Shown: positions 1 through 6,759 of the stretch, in pieces | How positions within the stretch are numbered: the stretch's first letter is position 1 | Layout: the number at the start of each line of letters is the position of its first letter | DNA from: JBKEDH01 sp047975295 | GTDB lineage: Bacteria; Bacteroidota; Bacteroidia; Flavobacteriales; Flavobacteriaceae | Direction of reading: 5' to 3' | DNA length: 23,539 nt | NCBI GenBank assembly: GCA_047975295.1 | Contig: JBKEDH010000108.1 | Span: forward strand, 1-23,539 | Position numbers and translations under genes: made by a program | Notes under the pieces: generated by a model | Told to the model about the DNA's origin: nothing | Databases searched by the model: none | What the model saw: only the letters and a program-made list of their open reading frames with translations

Positions 1-597
1 ACAGGTAACAAAACATCTGAGAATTGGACAATAGCCAGCGAAAAAACTAACTTTTTTTACTTAAAAGGTATTGTTATAAATATTTTAGAGCGTTTAGGAT
101 TAATACGTTATAATGAAAAACCTATAACGAATCGTTTATTTAGCGAAGGTTTAACCTTAGAAATAGGAAAAAATAAACTGGTAGAATTTGGCTTAATTAA
201 AAAGAACATATTAAAACACTTTAATATTACCCAAGAGGTATTATTTGCCAATTTTAATTGGGATGCTATTTTAAGCATATTAAAACACAACAGGGTAAAC
301 TTTGCTCCCATTCCAAAATACCCGGAAGTACGCCGTGACTTTGCCTTGTTAATAGATGATAAAGTTACTTTCGAATCAATTTACAAAATTGCCAAACAAA
401 CCGAAAAACAATTACTTAAAAGCATTAATCTATTCGATGTTTACCAAGGCAAAAACCTACCCAATGGCAAAAAAAGCTATGCGGTAAGTTTTACGCTTCA
501 AGATGAGAACAAGACGCTTAACGATAAACAGATTGATAAAATAATGAGTAAGCTCCAGACCAATTTCGAAAAACAATTGGGTGCCGAATTAAGATAA
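1..597 (+). CDS. pheT: Phenylalanine--tRNA ligase beta subunit, C-terminal part (5' end outside window)
   Basis: This is the last 198 codons of the beta subunit of the alpha2-beta2 phenylalanyl-tRNA synthetase, which charges tRNA-Phe in the cytoplasm. The frame is open from base 1, so the 5' end lies outside the window. Residues around 'FAPIPKYPEVRRDFALLIDD' followed by 'FDVYQGKNLPNGKKSYAVSF' are the typical C-terminal FDX-ACB (anticodon-binding fold) domain. That domain fills roughly the last 95 residues and ends at the normal place for the family. The preceding segment, with 'LKGIVINILERLGL' and an 'FGLIKKNILKHFNI' stretch, matches the end of the catalytic-like B6/B7 region. The TAA stop is at 595-597. 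I am confident of the family; the part of the protein outside the window cannot be judged. Confidence 0.93.
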   Translation, partial: TGNKTSENWTIASEKTNFFYLKGIVINILERLGLIRYNEKPITNRLFSEGLTLEIGKNKLVEFGLIKKNILKHFNITQEVLFANFNWDAILSILKHNRVNFAPIPKYPEVRRDFALLIDDKVTFESIYKIAKQTEKQLLKSINLFDVYQGKNLPNGKKSYAVSFTLQDENKTLNDKQIDKIMSKLQTNFEKQLGAELR

Positions 598-646
598 TTG
601 GTATCTTTTTTGTATATTGATAGGTGTAATCCTTAATCTTCAAGTC

Positions 647-868
647 ATGGGCCTCTCAAATTATACAAAAGTATTTACCGGCGATGTGTTTATGGTTAAT
701 CGTATTGTTTCCGAATTACAGGAATTCGATATTATTGCCATTGTAAAGGATCAGACAGAATCGGCCAGATTAGCCGGATTCGGTGGTGGTTTCCCTACTT
801 TTCAAGAAGTACACGTAAACAACGACGAGCTGGAAAAGGCCAAAGCCATTATCGACAATATAACGTAA
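647..868 (+). CDS. DUF2007 small protein (putative signal-transducing protein family)
   Basis: This is a 73-residue cytoplasmic protein of the DUF2007 family, whose biochemical role is not established. The start MGLSNYTKVFTG is the usual family N-terminus. The ATG at 647 is therefore preferred over an in-frame TTG at 617, which would add ten atypical residues. The family pattern is visible: an N-terminal strand (TKVFTGDVF), a helix, 'IIAIVKDQTESARLAGFGGG' with its glycine-rich turn, an 'EVHVNND' strand and a C-terminal 'ELEKAKAIIDN' helix. It resembles a ferredoxin-like fold with one beta-alpha-beta repeat. It follows pheT by 49 bp on the same strand and may be transcribed by read-through, since I saw no convincing promoter in that gap. 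The family assignment is good; the function is unknown. Confidence 0.82.
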   Translation: MGLSNYTKVFTGDVFMVNRIVSELQEFDIIAIVKDQTESARLAGFGGGFPTFQEVHVNNDELEKAKAIIDNIT

Positions 869-940
869 TTACACTCTTTGGTTTATTTTATCCAAGTAAA
901 ATTTTTGGCAGTATATGAAACAGGTTGATTTCGTATATTT

Positions 941-1101
941 GAAGTGGTTTAAACTTTTTGTGTTTAAGCGAAAATTAGTCATTTTTTGGCTATTTGAAGG
1001 CTTTTTTGAACTGCATAGCAAGGCTACGGAGTAAGAAAAAGGCAAAAAAGAGCTGAAAAAAGGACATTTTTTTAGCAAATAGAAAAAGTTTAAACCACTT
1101 C
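941..1101. repeat. 161-bp imperfect palindrome with 19-bp perfect terminal inverted repeats (MITE- or REP-like)
   Basis: The left arm at 941-959 reads GAAGTGGTTTAAACTTTTT, and 1083-1101 is its exact reverse complement. The symmetry continues inward. Segments such as GTC-TTTTTT at 979-987 and the 'GGCTTTTTTGAACT' part have diverged reverse-complement counterparts on the right side. The exact centre at base 1021 is a TAGC-AAG-GCTA turn (1016-1026). The whole element could fold into one long cruciform or hairpin. It has no credible open reading frame. It lies in a gene-free gap that also holds an IS1 remnant, so a mobile, non-autonomous origin is plausible but unproven. I saw no clear target-site duplication flanking it. 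Confidence 0.75.
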
Positions 1102-1144
1102 TTTGTAAAAAATAGCCTTATATTGCATACAAATACAATATATT

Positions 1145-1379
1145 TCCCACATTGCTAGGCAATAATTTGGTCAAGAATGGCCACAGTCTCAATGGTACAC
1201 AACGCTGGAGGTATAATACATGTACAAAAAGCTTTTGACTATCCTATCGTTATCGGGCAAGTGAGCAGGGCGTAAAAGAGAAGATAATAAAGAGAACCCT
1301 GAACAGCAGTGGAGTGCGTGACATAAGCAGGGTTAAAAATACGGTAGTGTCTGTGTTAAAAAAAGGACTTGCTAATTAC
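1145..1379 (+). pseudogene. Degraded IS1-family transposase fragment (InsA-like N-terminus)
   Basis: The frame starting at 1158 reads GNNLVKNGHSLNGTQRW, then 'YNTCTKSF', an in-frame TGA, 'LSYRYRASEQGVKEKII', 'NSSGVRDISRV' and 'NTVVSVLKK'. This is the recognisable order of an IS1-type InsA: a zinc ribbon (LVKNG..NG.QR), an aromatic 'Y.Y.A...G.K..I' stretch, and the 'GVRDI(A/S)RVLGIS..TV...LK' helix-turn-helix. It is broken in at least three ways. The upstream PHC of the zinc ribbon is in another frame (1147-1155, followed by TAG). There is a stop codon after TKSF. About four or five residues of the helix-turn-helix (between SRV and KNTV) are missing. The rest of the transposase is absent. It is a dead relic. 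Confidence 0.72.
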
Positions 1380-1408
1380 CAAAATTCGAATGTGTCAATC
1401 CGAATCCT

Positions 1409-1434
1409 TTGGATGCTCATCCAATTTTTTTTTT
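1409..1434 (+). terminator. Hairpin plus T-tract, possible Rho-independent terminator
   Basis: TTGGAT (1409-1414), a GCTC loop and ATCCAA (1419-1424) form a six-base-pair stem followed directly by ten T residues (1425-1434). It could end transcripts reading through DUF2007 or the IS1 remnant. The stem is short, so this is tentative. Confidence 0.4.
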
Positions 1435-1497
1435 GGATTAAAAAAATATTTCCTTTACATATTTAAAACTTCTTATCTTAACCATGAACTCATCTTT

Positions 1498-1531
1498 AAA
1501 AAAGCCACATTTTTATTAAAATGCAGCTTTT
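1498..1531 (-). terminator. Rho-independent terminator for the rhodanese gene
   Basis: AAAAGC (1500-1505) pairs with GCTTTT (1526-1531), and CATTTT (1508-1513) pairs with AAAATG (1518-1523). A CA/CA internal mismatch separates the two parts and TATT forms the loop. On the minus strand the stem ends in six T residues (complement of 1498-1503), about 60 nt past the stop of the gene ending at 1594. The structure is nearly symmetric and may also act weakly on the plus strand. Confidence 0.6.
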
Positions 1532-1593
1532 AATCTTAATTTGTTAGAACTCGTTTTTTACTGTGTTAAATCGCTGACTTAGAAGTATTCCAT

Positions 1594-1911
1594 TTATTTT
1601 AATGCCACAATATCGCCTTCCCAATCTAAAATACCACCTTCAAGATTATAGGTATTCGTAAAACCCAAATCTTCCATTATGGCACAAGCTTGAGCGCTTC
1701 GTTTTCCAGAACGACAATATACATAGTAGTTTTTGGTTTTATCCAATTCGTCCAAAGCATTCAAAAAATCTTCGCCTAAGTATATATCTATATGTTTGGC
1801 GTTTGGTATAATCCCTTCGGCTACTTCGGCATCGGTTCTTACGTCCAAAACTACGGCATTGTTGTCGTTTGCCAATTGCGATGTCCATTCTTCTTGTGAT
1901 AATTCTTCCAT
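1594..1911 (-). CDS. Single-domain rhodanese-like protein
   Basis: This is a 105-residue cytoplasmic rhodanese-homology protein. The active-site loop is visible as YVYCRSGKRSAQA with the persulfide-forming cysteine at residue 66. It is preceded by the 'VVLDVRTDAEVAEG' CH2A-like motif and 'IPNAKHIDI', and followed by 'GF.NTYNLEGGILDW', the standard end of the fold. Such proteins carry sulfane sulfur; the physiological acceptor cannot be told from sequence. I choose the ATG at 1911 (MEELSQEEW), the family's usual beginning, over an in-frame ATG at 1935. A promoter-like TAAATTTG box at 1940-1933 would overlap the longer version. The gene is monocistronic, with its own terminator-like hairpin downstream. 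The domain assignment is secure. Confidence 0.88.
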   Translation of the reverse strand: MEELSQEEWTSQLANDNNAVVLDVRTDAEVAEGIIPNAKHIDIYLGEDFLNALDELDKTKNYYVYCRSGKRSAQACAIMEDLGFTNTYNLEGGILDWEGDIVALK

Positions 1912-1932
1912 ATTCAAAATTAAATTAAACTT

Positions 1933-1940
1933 CAAATTTA
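1933..1940 (-). promoter_or_regulatory. Possible -7 box of the rhodanese gene
   Basis: Reading the minus strand, TAAATTTG matches the Bacteroidota TAnnTTTG consensus and ends about 21 nt before the chosen start at 1911. No clear TTG -33 element sits at the expected distance, so support is partial. Confidence 0.35.
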
Positions 1941-2135
1941 TATATTTATATGGTATCTATAAAGATAGTTTTAAAATATTTATAATGTTTGTTTCAATAA
2001 ACACAATGCGGTAAAAGATCTAAAAATATTGGTTATAGAAATTATCAGACTAAATTAAGATCTCTAAAATTAACTTAATAAACCAATAAAAAAGATTTTT
2101 TGTTGTGTACTTAAACAGATTTTCATTTTTTGTTT

Positions 2136-2759
2136 TTAATTTTTAACTTTAATGGTACAACCAATGGCCTTAGTTTCGGTTTGCGATATTGTTTCCTCAT
2201 TAAGTAAGGCATCAACAGCGTTTTCAACATATTGAGTTGTTACAAGTGCTGCATCTTTATAATTATTGTCTATGGCTCCAATATATTTCACGATATTTCC
2301 CTGATCGGATTTTTGCAGCACAAATATATGCGGCGTTTTGGTTGCTCCAAATTTAGGATAAACCTTTTGCTCCTTATCTATTAAATATGGAAAAGTAAAG
2401 CCTTTCTCTTCGGCACGCTGTTTCATGGCATCTAAATTATCGGCAGGTTTAATATCGGTATCGTTGGGCATAATGGCAATAACAGGATAGCCTTTTGCAG
2501 CATATTTTTTATCTAAAGCGATAATACGATCTTCGTAAGCCACGGCATACGGACAGGTATTACAGGTAAAGGTAACTATAAAACCTTTGGCTTCTTTGTA
2601 ATGGGATAGCGATACCATTTTTCCATCGATATTTTTTAACGAAAAATCTTCGGCTACATCTCCAATTTTGTATCCATTCGAGACTACTCTATTAGGAGTA
2701 AAAGCACTTATTAAAACGGCTATAAGTACAAGTGGAACTAACTTAAATAATGTTTTCAT
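2136..2759 (-). CDS. Exported thioredoxin-fold / peroxiredoxin-like protein
   Basis: This is a 207-residue redoxin-family protein. An N-terminal hydrophobic signal segment (about residues 5-20) predicts export to the periplasm or attachment outside the inner membrane. The thioredoxin fold follows. 'GDVAEDFSLKNIDGK' opens an AhpC/TSA-type domain, and the active site is TCNTCPY with Cys66 and Cys69. 'MPNDTDI' and the cis-Pro-containing 'GATKTPHIFVL' come later. The C-terminus ends with GCTIKVKN, giving a third cysteine (Cys201), a recurrent tail in this Bacteroidota family. It is expected to do thiol-disulfide or peroxide chemistry, but substrates are unknown. It lies 9 bp downstream of a second thioredoxin-like gene and is probably co-transcribed with it. 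Confidence 0.85.
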   Translation of the reverse strand: MKTLFKLVPLVLIAVLISAFTPNRVVSNGYKIGDVAEDFSLKNIDGKMVSLSHYKEAKGFIVTFTCNTCPYAVAYEDRIIALDKKYAAKGYPVIAIMPNDTDIKPADNLDAMKQRAEEKGFTFPYLIDKEQKVYPKFGATKTPHIFVLQKSDQGNIVKYIGAIDNNYKDAALVTTQYVENAVDALLNEETISQTETKAIGCTIKVKN

Positions 2760-2768
2760 ATGTTTGTT

Positions 2769-3287
2769 TTATTTTTCTATAAATTGTTTTATTTCCTTTT
2801 CCAATTCGTCCAAAGTAAAAGAACTTTCATAAAAAACACGTTTACCATTTTTGTATATAAGCGTTGCAGGCAAAGCTCCAGACCAACTTTTATCAACTTT
2901 TGGTATCCAGGTATTCATATCCACATCGTCTAAAGCAATCACCTTGCTTTTTAGCTTATGTTTAGATATAAACGGTTTTAGCTTAATGTCGTATAAATGT
3001 GGAAAATCAAGGCTTACCAATAAAACCTCTACATTTTTATTGGCATATTTTTTGCCTATGGTCTCAAAATAGGGTAACTCTTTAACACAAGGCGCACACC
3101 ATGTTGCCCAAAAATTAACCACATGTATTTTATCATCGTTAATGTTTAAAAACTGTTCGAACCCGACAAAGTCATAAACTTCCAAATCTTTATCTGTTTG
3201 GCTTTGGCTTTTATACCCCATTAACACAAGCAGACATACTACAATTAGTTTAAGTTTTATATGTGTGCTTTTATTCAATTGTTCCAT
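2769..3287 (-). CDS. TlpA/ResA-like exported thioredoxin
   Basis: This is a 172-residue thioredoxin-fold protein with an N-terminal hydrophobic anchor or signal (KLKLIVVCLLVLMG, about residues 11-24). It carries the classic WCAPC redox motif with Cys64 and Cys67, in the context 'HVVNFWATWCAPCVKELP'. The cis-proline region 'SGALPATLIYKNGKR' completes the domain. This is the pattern of TlpA/ResA-type periplasmic reductases that keep extracytoplasmic cysteines reduced. The ATG at 3287 (MEQLNKS) is preferred. An upstream in-frame ATG at 3317 adds ten unusual residues and would sit inside the likely promoter. The gene is the first of a two-gene unit and is transcribed divergently from the trp operon. 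The partner protein and precise role are not shown by the sequence. Confidence 0.87.
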   Translation of the reverse strand: MEQLNKSTHIKLKLIVVCLLVLMGYKSQSQTDKDLEVYDFVGFEQFLNINDDKIHVVNFWATWCAPCVKELPYFETIGKKYANKNVEVLLVSLDFPHLYDIKLKPFISKHKLKSKVIALDDVDMNTWIPKVDKSWSGALPATLIYKNGKRVFYESSFTLDELEKEIKQFIEK

Positions 3288-3307
3288 TTTTACACAAAAA
3301 AACATAT

Positions 3308-3336
3308 CAAAAATCATCTATTTAATAAAACAGCAA
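3308..3336 (-). promoter_or_regulatory. Weak promoter candidate for the thioredoxin pair
   Basis: On the minus strand, TTG (3336-3334) is followed after about 18 nt by GATTTTTG (3315-3308). That is one mismatch from TAnnTTTG, and the start codon is 20 nt further on. The spacing fits, but the -7 box is imperfect. Confidence 0.35.
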
Positions 3337-3414
3337 CAGAATGATAAAAATACTGAATACTCGGTATCTTCCTATAGGTTTAACATAGATTTATGTAAAA
3401 AATGGCTTTAGGTG

Positions 3415-3445
3415 TTGTGTAATTACATTTTCATTTCTATATTTG
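3415..3445 (+). promoter_or_regulatory. Promoter of the trp operon
   Basis: TTG at 3415-3417 and a perfect TAnnTTTG box (TATATTTG, 3438-3445) are separated by 20 nt, the expected layout for the Bacteroidota primary sigma factor. Transcription would start a few bases downstream, shortly before the leader peptide ATG at 3464. Confidence 0.75.
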
Positions 3446-3463
3446 AACCAATAAACAAAATAT

Positions 3464-3520
3464 ATGGATTCAGCTTTAAATAATACTTGGTGGTGGTGCT
3501 TTATAAACGTAAGTTCGTGA
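3464..3520 (+). CDS. trpL: trp operon leader peptide with three consecutive Trp codons
   Basis: This short frame encodes MDSALNNTWWWCFINVSS (18 residues) and ends at TGA 3518-3520. Three tandem TGG codons (3488-3496) in so short a frame, just downstream of a good promoter and 98 bp before trpE, mark a ribosome-stalling attenuation peptide. Translation speed across the Trp codons would report charged tRNA-Trp. The ATG lacks a Shine-Dalgarno site, as is usual here, and follows an A-rich stretch. The stop codon lies inside a segment (3515-3521) that is complementary to part of the downstream terminator hairpin. A ribosome finishing the peptide would therefore hide that segment, while one stalled on the Trp codons would leave it free. 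The peptide itself has no other predicted role. Confidence 0.85.
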   Translation: MDSALNNTWWWCFINVSS

Positions 3521-3575
3521 AGTAGGCTCTTGTATATTTAAAACCAAATACATTAAAAAGGCTTGTCGTTCACGA
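3515..3575 (+). promoter_or_regulatory. Candidate antiterminator pairing of the trp leader
   Basis: TCGTGAA (3515-3521) is perfectly complementary to TTCACGA (3569-3575), which makes up the loop and the base of the 3' arm of the attenuator hairpin. Forming this seven-base pair would disrupt the terminator. The upstream strand overlaps the leader stop codon, which gives a simple switch driven by ribosome position. Confidence 0.55.
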
Positions 3576-3587
3576 CAGGCCTTTTTT
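3555..3587 (+). terminator. trp attenuator (Rho-independent terminator)
   Basis: GGCTTGTCG (3560-3568), loop TTCA, and CGACAGGCC (3573-3581) form a nine-base-pair stem with one G-U pair. Five A residues on the left and six T residues (3582-3587) on the right extend it. It lies between the leader peptide and trpE, so it acts inside the transcript as an attenuator. Confidence 0.85.
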
Positions 3588-3618
3588 AATAACAATATAT
3601 CGGCACAAATTCAGATAC

Positions 3619-5025
3619 ATGAAAACATTCAACTTAAAAACGCATCACAAAAAAATTTTGGCAGACACCATTACACCTGTTTCGGTGTACTATAAAATAC
3701 GGGACAAATTCCCTAACAGTATTTTACTGGAAAGTGGCGATTATCATAAAAACCATAAAAACTTTTCGTATATATGCTTTAACCCTATTGCTTCCATAAG
3801 AGCTGAAAACGATATGCTTTACCAAACTTTCCCCGATGGCAGTACTACCTTAGTTAAAATAGACAATACGGTTAATGTAGCCAACGAAATACATAAATTC
3901 ACACAACGTTTTACTGTTGACAATACCCAAGATTTTAAATTTATAAACAACGGACTCTTCGGTTATACAACCTACGATGCTGTAAGGTATTTTGAAGATA
4001 TTGAAATAAGGAAAAAAGAAAATTCCATTGAAATACCCGACTTATACTATGCAGTTTACCAAAATATAATCGCCATAAACCACTTTAAAAACGAGGCATA
4101 TATTTTTGCACATTGTTATAGCGATACCGAAAATAATATTGAAGTAATAGACCAGCTAATCAATATAAAAACATTTGCCGCCTACAATTTTAATACCGAT
4201 GGAGACATCCGTTCCAATTTAACCGATAATGAATTTAAACAACATGTCGAACTCGCCAAAAAACATTGTGCCCGTGGCGATGTGTTCCAGTTGGTACTTT
4301 CGAAACGATTTTCGCAAAAATTTAAAGGTGACGATTTTAATGTTTATCGTGCGCTACGCAGTATAAATCCGTCTCCATACCTATTTTATTTTGACTACGG
4401 AAGCTTTAAAATTTTTGGCAGCTCGCCCGAAGCACAACTAATTGTAACCAATAGTATTGCCGAAATACATCCCATTGCGGGAACTTTTAAGCGTACCGGT
4501 AACGACCAAAAGGATGCAGCCCTTGCCGAAGCCCTAAAAACCGATGACAAAGAAAATGCAGAACATGTTATGCTGGTCGATCTGGCACGTAACGACCTAA
4601 GCCGACATGGTAAGCAAGTTACGGTTGAAACATATAGAGAAGTTCAATTTTTCTCGCATGTTATCCACTTGGTAAGTAAGGTAACGAGCCACAAACACAC
4701 CAAAACCCCAACCATGCAGGTTGTTGCAGACACTTTTCCTGCAGGTACTTTAAGCGGTGCACCCAAACATCGTGCCATGCAACTTATAGAACAATACGAA
4801 AAAACAAGCCGTGCATTTTATGGTGGCGCTTTGGGCTTTATGGATTTTAATGGCAATTTTAACCATGCTATTATGATACGTAGTTTTTTAAGCAAGGATT
4901 ACACCCTTAATTGGCAGGCTGGTGCCGGACTCGTTTCGAAATCCAATGCCGAAAGCGAACTACAGGAAGTCTATAACAAATTAGGGGCACTAACAAAAGC
5001 CATAACATTGGCCGAAGATATTTGA
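3619..5025 (+). CDS. trpE: Anthranilate synthase component I
   Basis: TrpE converts chorismate to anthranilate, using ammonia delivered by TrpG; it is the first committed step of tryptophan synthesis. The 468-residue length fits the family. An N-terminal 'SILLESG' motif (residues 34-40) belongs to the Trp feedback-binding site. The chorismate-binding domain shows 'FKIFGSSPEAQL', 'HPIAGTFKRTG', 'DDKENAEHVMLVDLARNDL', 'FPAGTLSGAPKHRAM' and 'QAGAGLVSKSNAESE', the standard catalytic and magnesium-binding signature. It opens a seven-gene trp operon behind a leader and attenuator, with trpG 82 bp downstream. The LLES motif suggests the enzyme is also inhibited by tryptophan, as is known for the family. 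No defects are seen. Confidence 0.96.
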   Translation: MKTFNLKTHHKKILADTITPVSVYYKIRDKFPNSILLESGDYHKNHKNFSYICFNPIASIRAENDMLYQTFPDGSTTLVKIDNTVNVANEIHKFTQRFTVDNTQDFKFINNGLFGYTTYDAVRYFEDIEIRKKENSIEIPDLYYAVYQNIIAINHFKNEAYIFAHCYSDTENNIEVIDQLINIKTFAAYNFNTDGDIRSNLTDNEFKQHVELAKKHCARGDVFQLVLSKRFSQKFKGDDFNVYRALRSINPSPYLFYFDYGSFKIFGSSPEAQLIVTNSIAEIHPIAGTFKRTGNDQKDAALAEALKTDDKENAEHVMLVDLARNDLSRHGKQVTVETYREVQFFSHVIHLVSKVTSHKHTKTPTMQVVADTFPAGTLSGAPKHRAMQLIEQYEKTSRAFYGGALGFMDFNGNFNHAIMIRSFLSKDYTLNWQAGAGLVSKSNAESELQEVYNKLGALTKAITLAEDI

Positions 5026-5107
5026 TGCAATTGATAGCTATAAGCAAAAACAAACAACTTCGATTGTGGAAAACAACAAGCAATTAAACTTTGAATTTTA
5101 AATAAAA

Positions 5108-5674
5108 ATGAAAAAAATATTAGTAATAGATAACTACGATAGCTTTACCTATAATTTGGTACATTATCTTGAAGACTTAAATTGCGAGGTTACCGTTTAC
5201 CGTAACGATAAACTCGTACTACAGGATATCGAACCTTTCGATAAAATAGTATTATCGCCCGGTCCCGGTATTCCGGACGAGGCAGGCTTGCTAAAGCCTA
5301 TTATCGAAAAATACGCACCTACCAAGAGCATTTTGGGTGTTTGCTTAGGGCAACAGGCCATTGGCGAAGTTTTTGGCGGAACATTAATAAATCTCAACGA
5401 GGTATATCACGGTGTAGCGACCAACGTTACTATAATTGCAACCAACGAACCTCTTTTTAACGGCTTGGACAAAACCATAAAAGTAGGCCGCTACCATTCT
5501 TGGGTCGTTAATCCCAATTTACCCGAGTGCCTTGAAGCTACTTCGTTTGATGACAACGGACAAGTTATGTCCCTACGCCATAAACAATACGATGTAAAAG
5601 GAGTACAATACCATCCCGAATCGGTACTGACCCCAAAAGGCAAACAAATACTTAAAAATTGGGTGGAGAGTTAA
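5108..5674 (+). CDS. trpG: Anthranilate synthase component II (glutamine amidotransferase)
   Basis: TrpG is a class I glutamine amidotransferase that releases ammonia from glutamine for TrpE. The 188-residue protein begins 'ILVIDNYDSFTYNLVHYLE', the hallmark of TrpG/PabA proteins. The oxyanion loop is LSPGPGIPDEAG. The nucleophile is Cys79 in LGVCLGQQAIGE, and His169 with Glu171 in VQYHPESV completes the catalytic triad. In many bacteria one such subunit also serves aminodeoxychorismate synthase for folate. The position directly after trpE argues that tryptophan synthesis is the main role here, but double use cannot be excluded. It is not fused to trpD, unlike in enteric bacteria. The 89-bp gap to trpD is AT-rich and I found no terminator in it. 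Confidence 0.95.
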   Translation: MKKILVIDNYDSFTYNLVHYLEDLNCEVTVYRNDKLVLQDIEPFDKIVLSPGPGIPDEAGLLKPIIEKYAPTKSILGVCLGQQAIGEVFGGTLINLNEVYHGVATNVTIIATNEPLFNGLDKTIKVGRYHSWVVNPNLPECLEATSFDDNGQVMSLRHKQYDVKGVQYHPESVLTPKGKQILKNWVES

Positions 5675-5763
5675 AAAACAATTAACAACTTAAATCCTTG
5701 AATTTTAACACTTTTGTACCTATAAACCTTTAATTCGCTGAACACCCGAACCTTAAAAGAAAA

Positions 5764-6759
5764 ATGAAAGCATTACTAAACAGACTCCTAAACCACGAAA
5801 CCATAAGTAGTGAAGAAGCCAAACAAATACTGGTAAACATTTCCAATGGTATATACAATCCCAGTCAAATTACCTGTTTTTTAAGTGTATTTATGATGCG
5901 CAACATCACTATTGAAGAACTTAAAGGCTTTCGCGATGCCCTTTTAGAACTCTGTATCCCTATCGATTTAAACAATTACGACCCCATTGATTTATGTGGT
6001 ACCGGAGGCGATGGAAAGGATACCTTCAACATTTCTACTTTGGCTTCGTTTGTAACGGCAGGCGCCGGTGTATATGTTGCCAAACACGGAAATTACGGTG
6101 TATCCTCATCATGTGGATCATCGAACGTAATGGAATATCTGGGTATAAAATTTACCAACGATTATAATTTTTTAAAACGTAGTATGGATAAAGCAGGTAT
6201 TTGCATATTGCATGCCCCCCTATTCCATCCTGCCATGAAAAATGTGGCACCCATACGTAAGGCATTGGGTGTAAAAACCTTTTTCAATATTTTGGGGCCT
6301 ATGGTAAACCCAGCTTTTCCAAAAAATCAAATGGTGGGCGTTTTCAATTTAGAACTGCAACGCATGTATGCCTATCTTTATCAAAATACCGATAAAAAAT
6401 ACAGTATTGTCCATGGTCTGGATGGTTACGATGAAATATCGCTAACAGGAAGTACAAAAATTGTTACCAACACTTCCGAAATACTGTTTTCGGCAATCGA
6501 TTTGGGTATTCCCCCTGTTTCGGAAACTGCTATTTTTGGAGGAAATACAATAGAATCTTCAGCAAAGATTTTTTTTAATATTATAAACGGACAAGGCACC
6601 GACGCCCAAAACCACGTGGTTTGCGCCAATGCCGGATTGGCCATTGCCACCGCAAAGCAAATTGACCATAAAGCAGGTTTCGAATTGGCCAAAGAATCCT
6701 TATTTTCGGGTAAGGCAAAAACCAGTTTAAATACTTTAATAGAACTAAGTAAATCATGA
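5764..6759 (+). CDS. trpD: Anthranilate phosphoribosyltransferase
   Basis: TrpD transfers the phosphoribosyl group from PRPP to anthranilate. The 331-residue protein has the helical N-terminal domain ('LLNHETISSEEAKQIL') and the PRPP and magnesium loop 'DLCGTGGDGKDTFNIST'. 'KHGNYGVSSSCGSSNVMEYLG' corresponds to the family's KHGNR-S-S--GSADVLE motif, with Tyr in place of the usual Arg. It is followed by 'HPAMKNVAPIRKALGVKTFFNILGP', again standard. Its TGA stop overlaps the ATG of trpC in an ATGA junction, so the two are likely translationally coupled. Length and motif order are normal. Confidence 0.95.
   Translation: MKALLNRLLNHETISSEEAKQILVNISNGIYNPSQITCFLSVFMMRNITIEELKGFRDALLELCIPIDLNNYDPIDLCGTGGDGKDTFNISTLASFVTAGAGVYVAKHGNYGVSSSCGSSNVMEYLGIKFTNDYNFLKRSMDKAGICILHAPLFHPAMKNVAPIRKALGVKTFFNILGPMVNPAFPKNQMVGVFNLELQRMYAYLYQNTDKKYSIVHGLDGYDEISLTGSTKIVTNTSEILFSAIDLGIPPVSETAIFGGNTIESSAKIFFNIINGQGTDAQNHVVCANAGLAIATAKQIDHKAGFELAKESLFSGKAKTSLNTLIELSKS

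Noticed and set aside
934..941. TATATTTG, a perfect -7 box just at the edge of the 161-bp palindrome.
   Set aside because: The nearest TTG elements lie 26 nt or 6 nt upstream, not 18-21, and no gene follows in the plus direction.
869..1078. 69-residue minus-strand frame in the gap after the DUF2007 gene.
   Set aside because: It is translated from the palindromic repeat and has no recognisable family features.
941..1101. Interpreting the palindrome as an integron attC site.
   Set aside because: The GTTRRRY and RYYYAAC core sites are not in place, the element is too AT-rich, and there is no gene cassette array.
3288..3317. Longer N-terminus (ATG at 3317) for the TlpA-like gene.
   Set aside because: It adds an atypical MIFDMFFCVK before the normal signal region and overlaps the promoter candidate.
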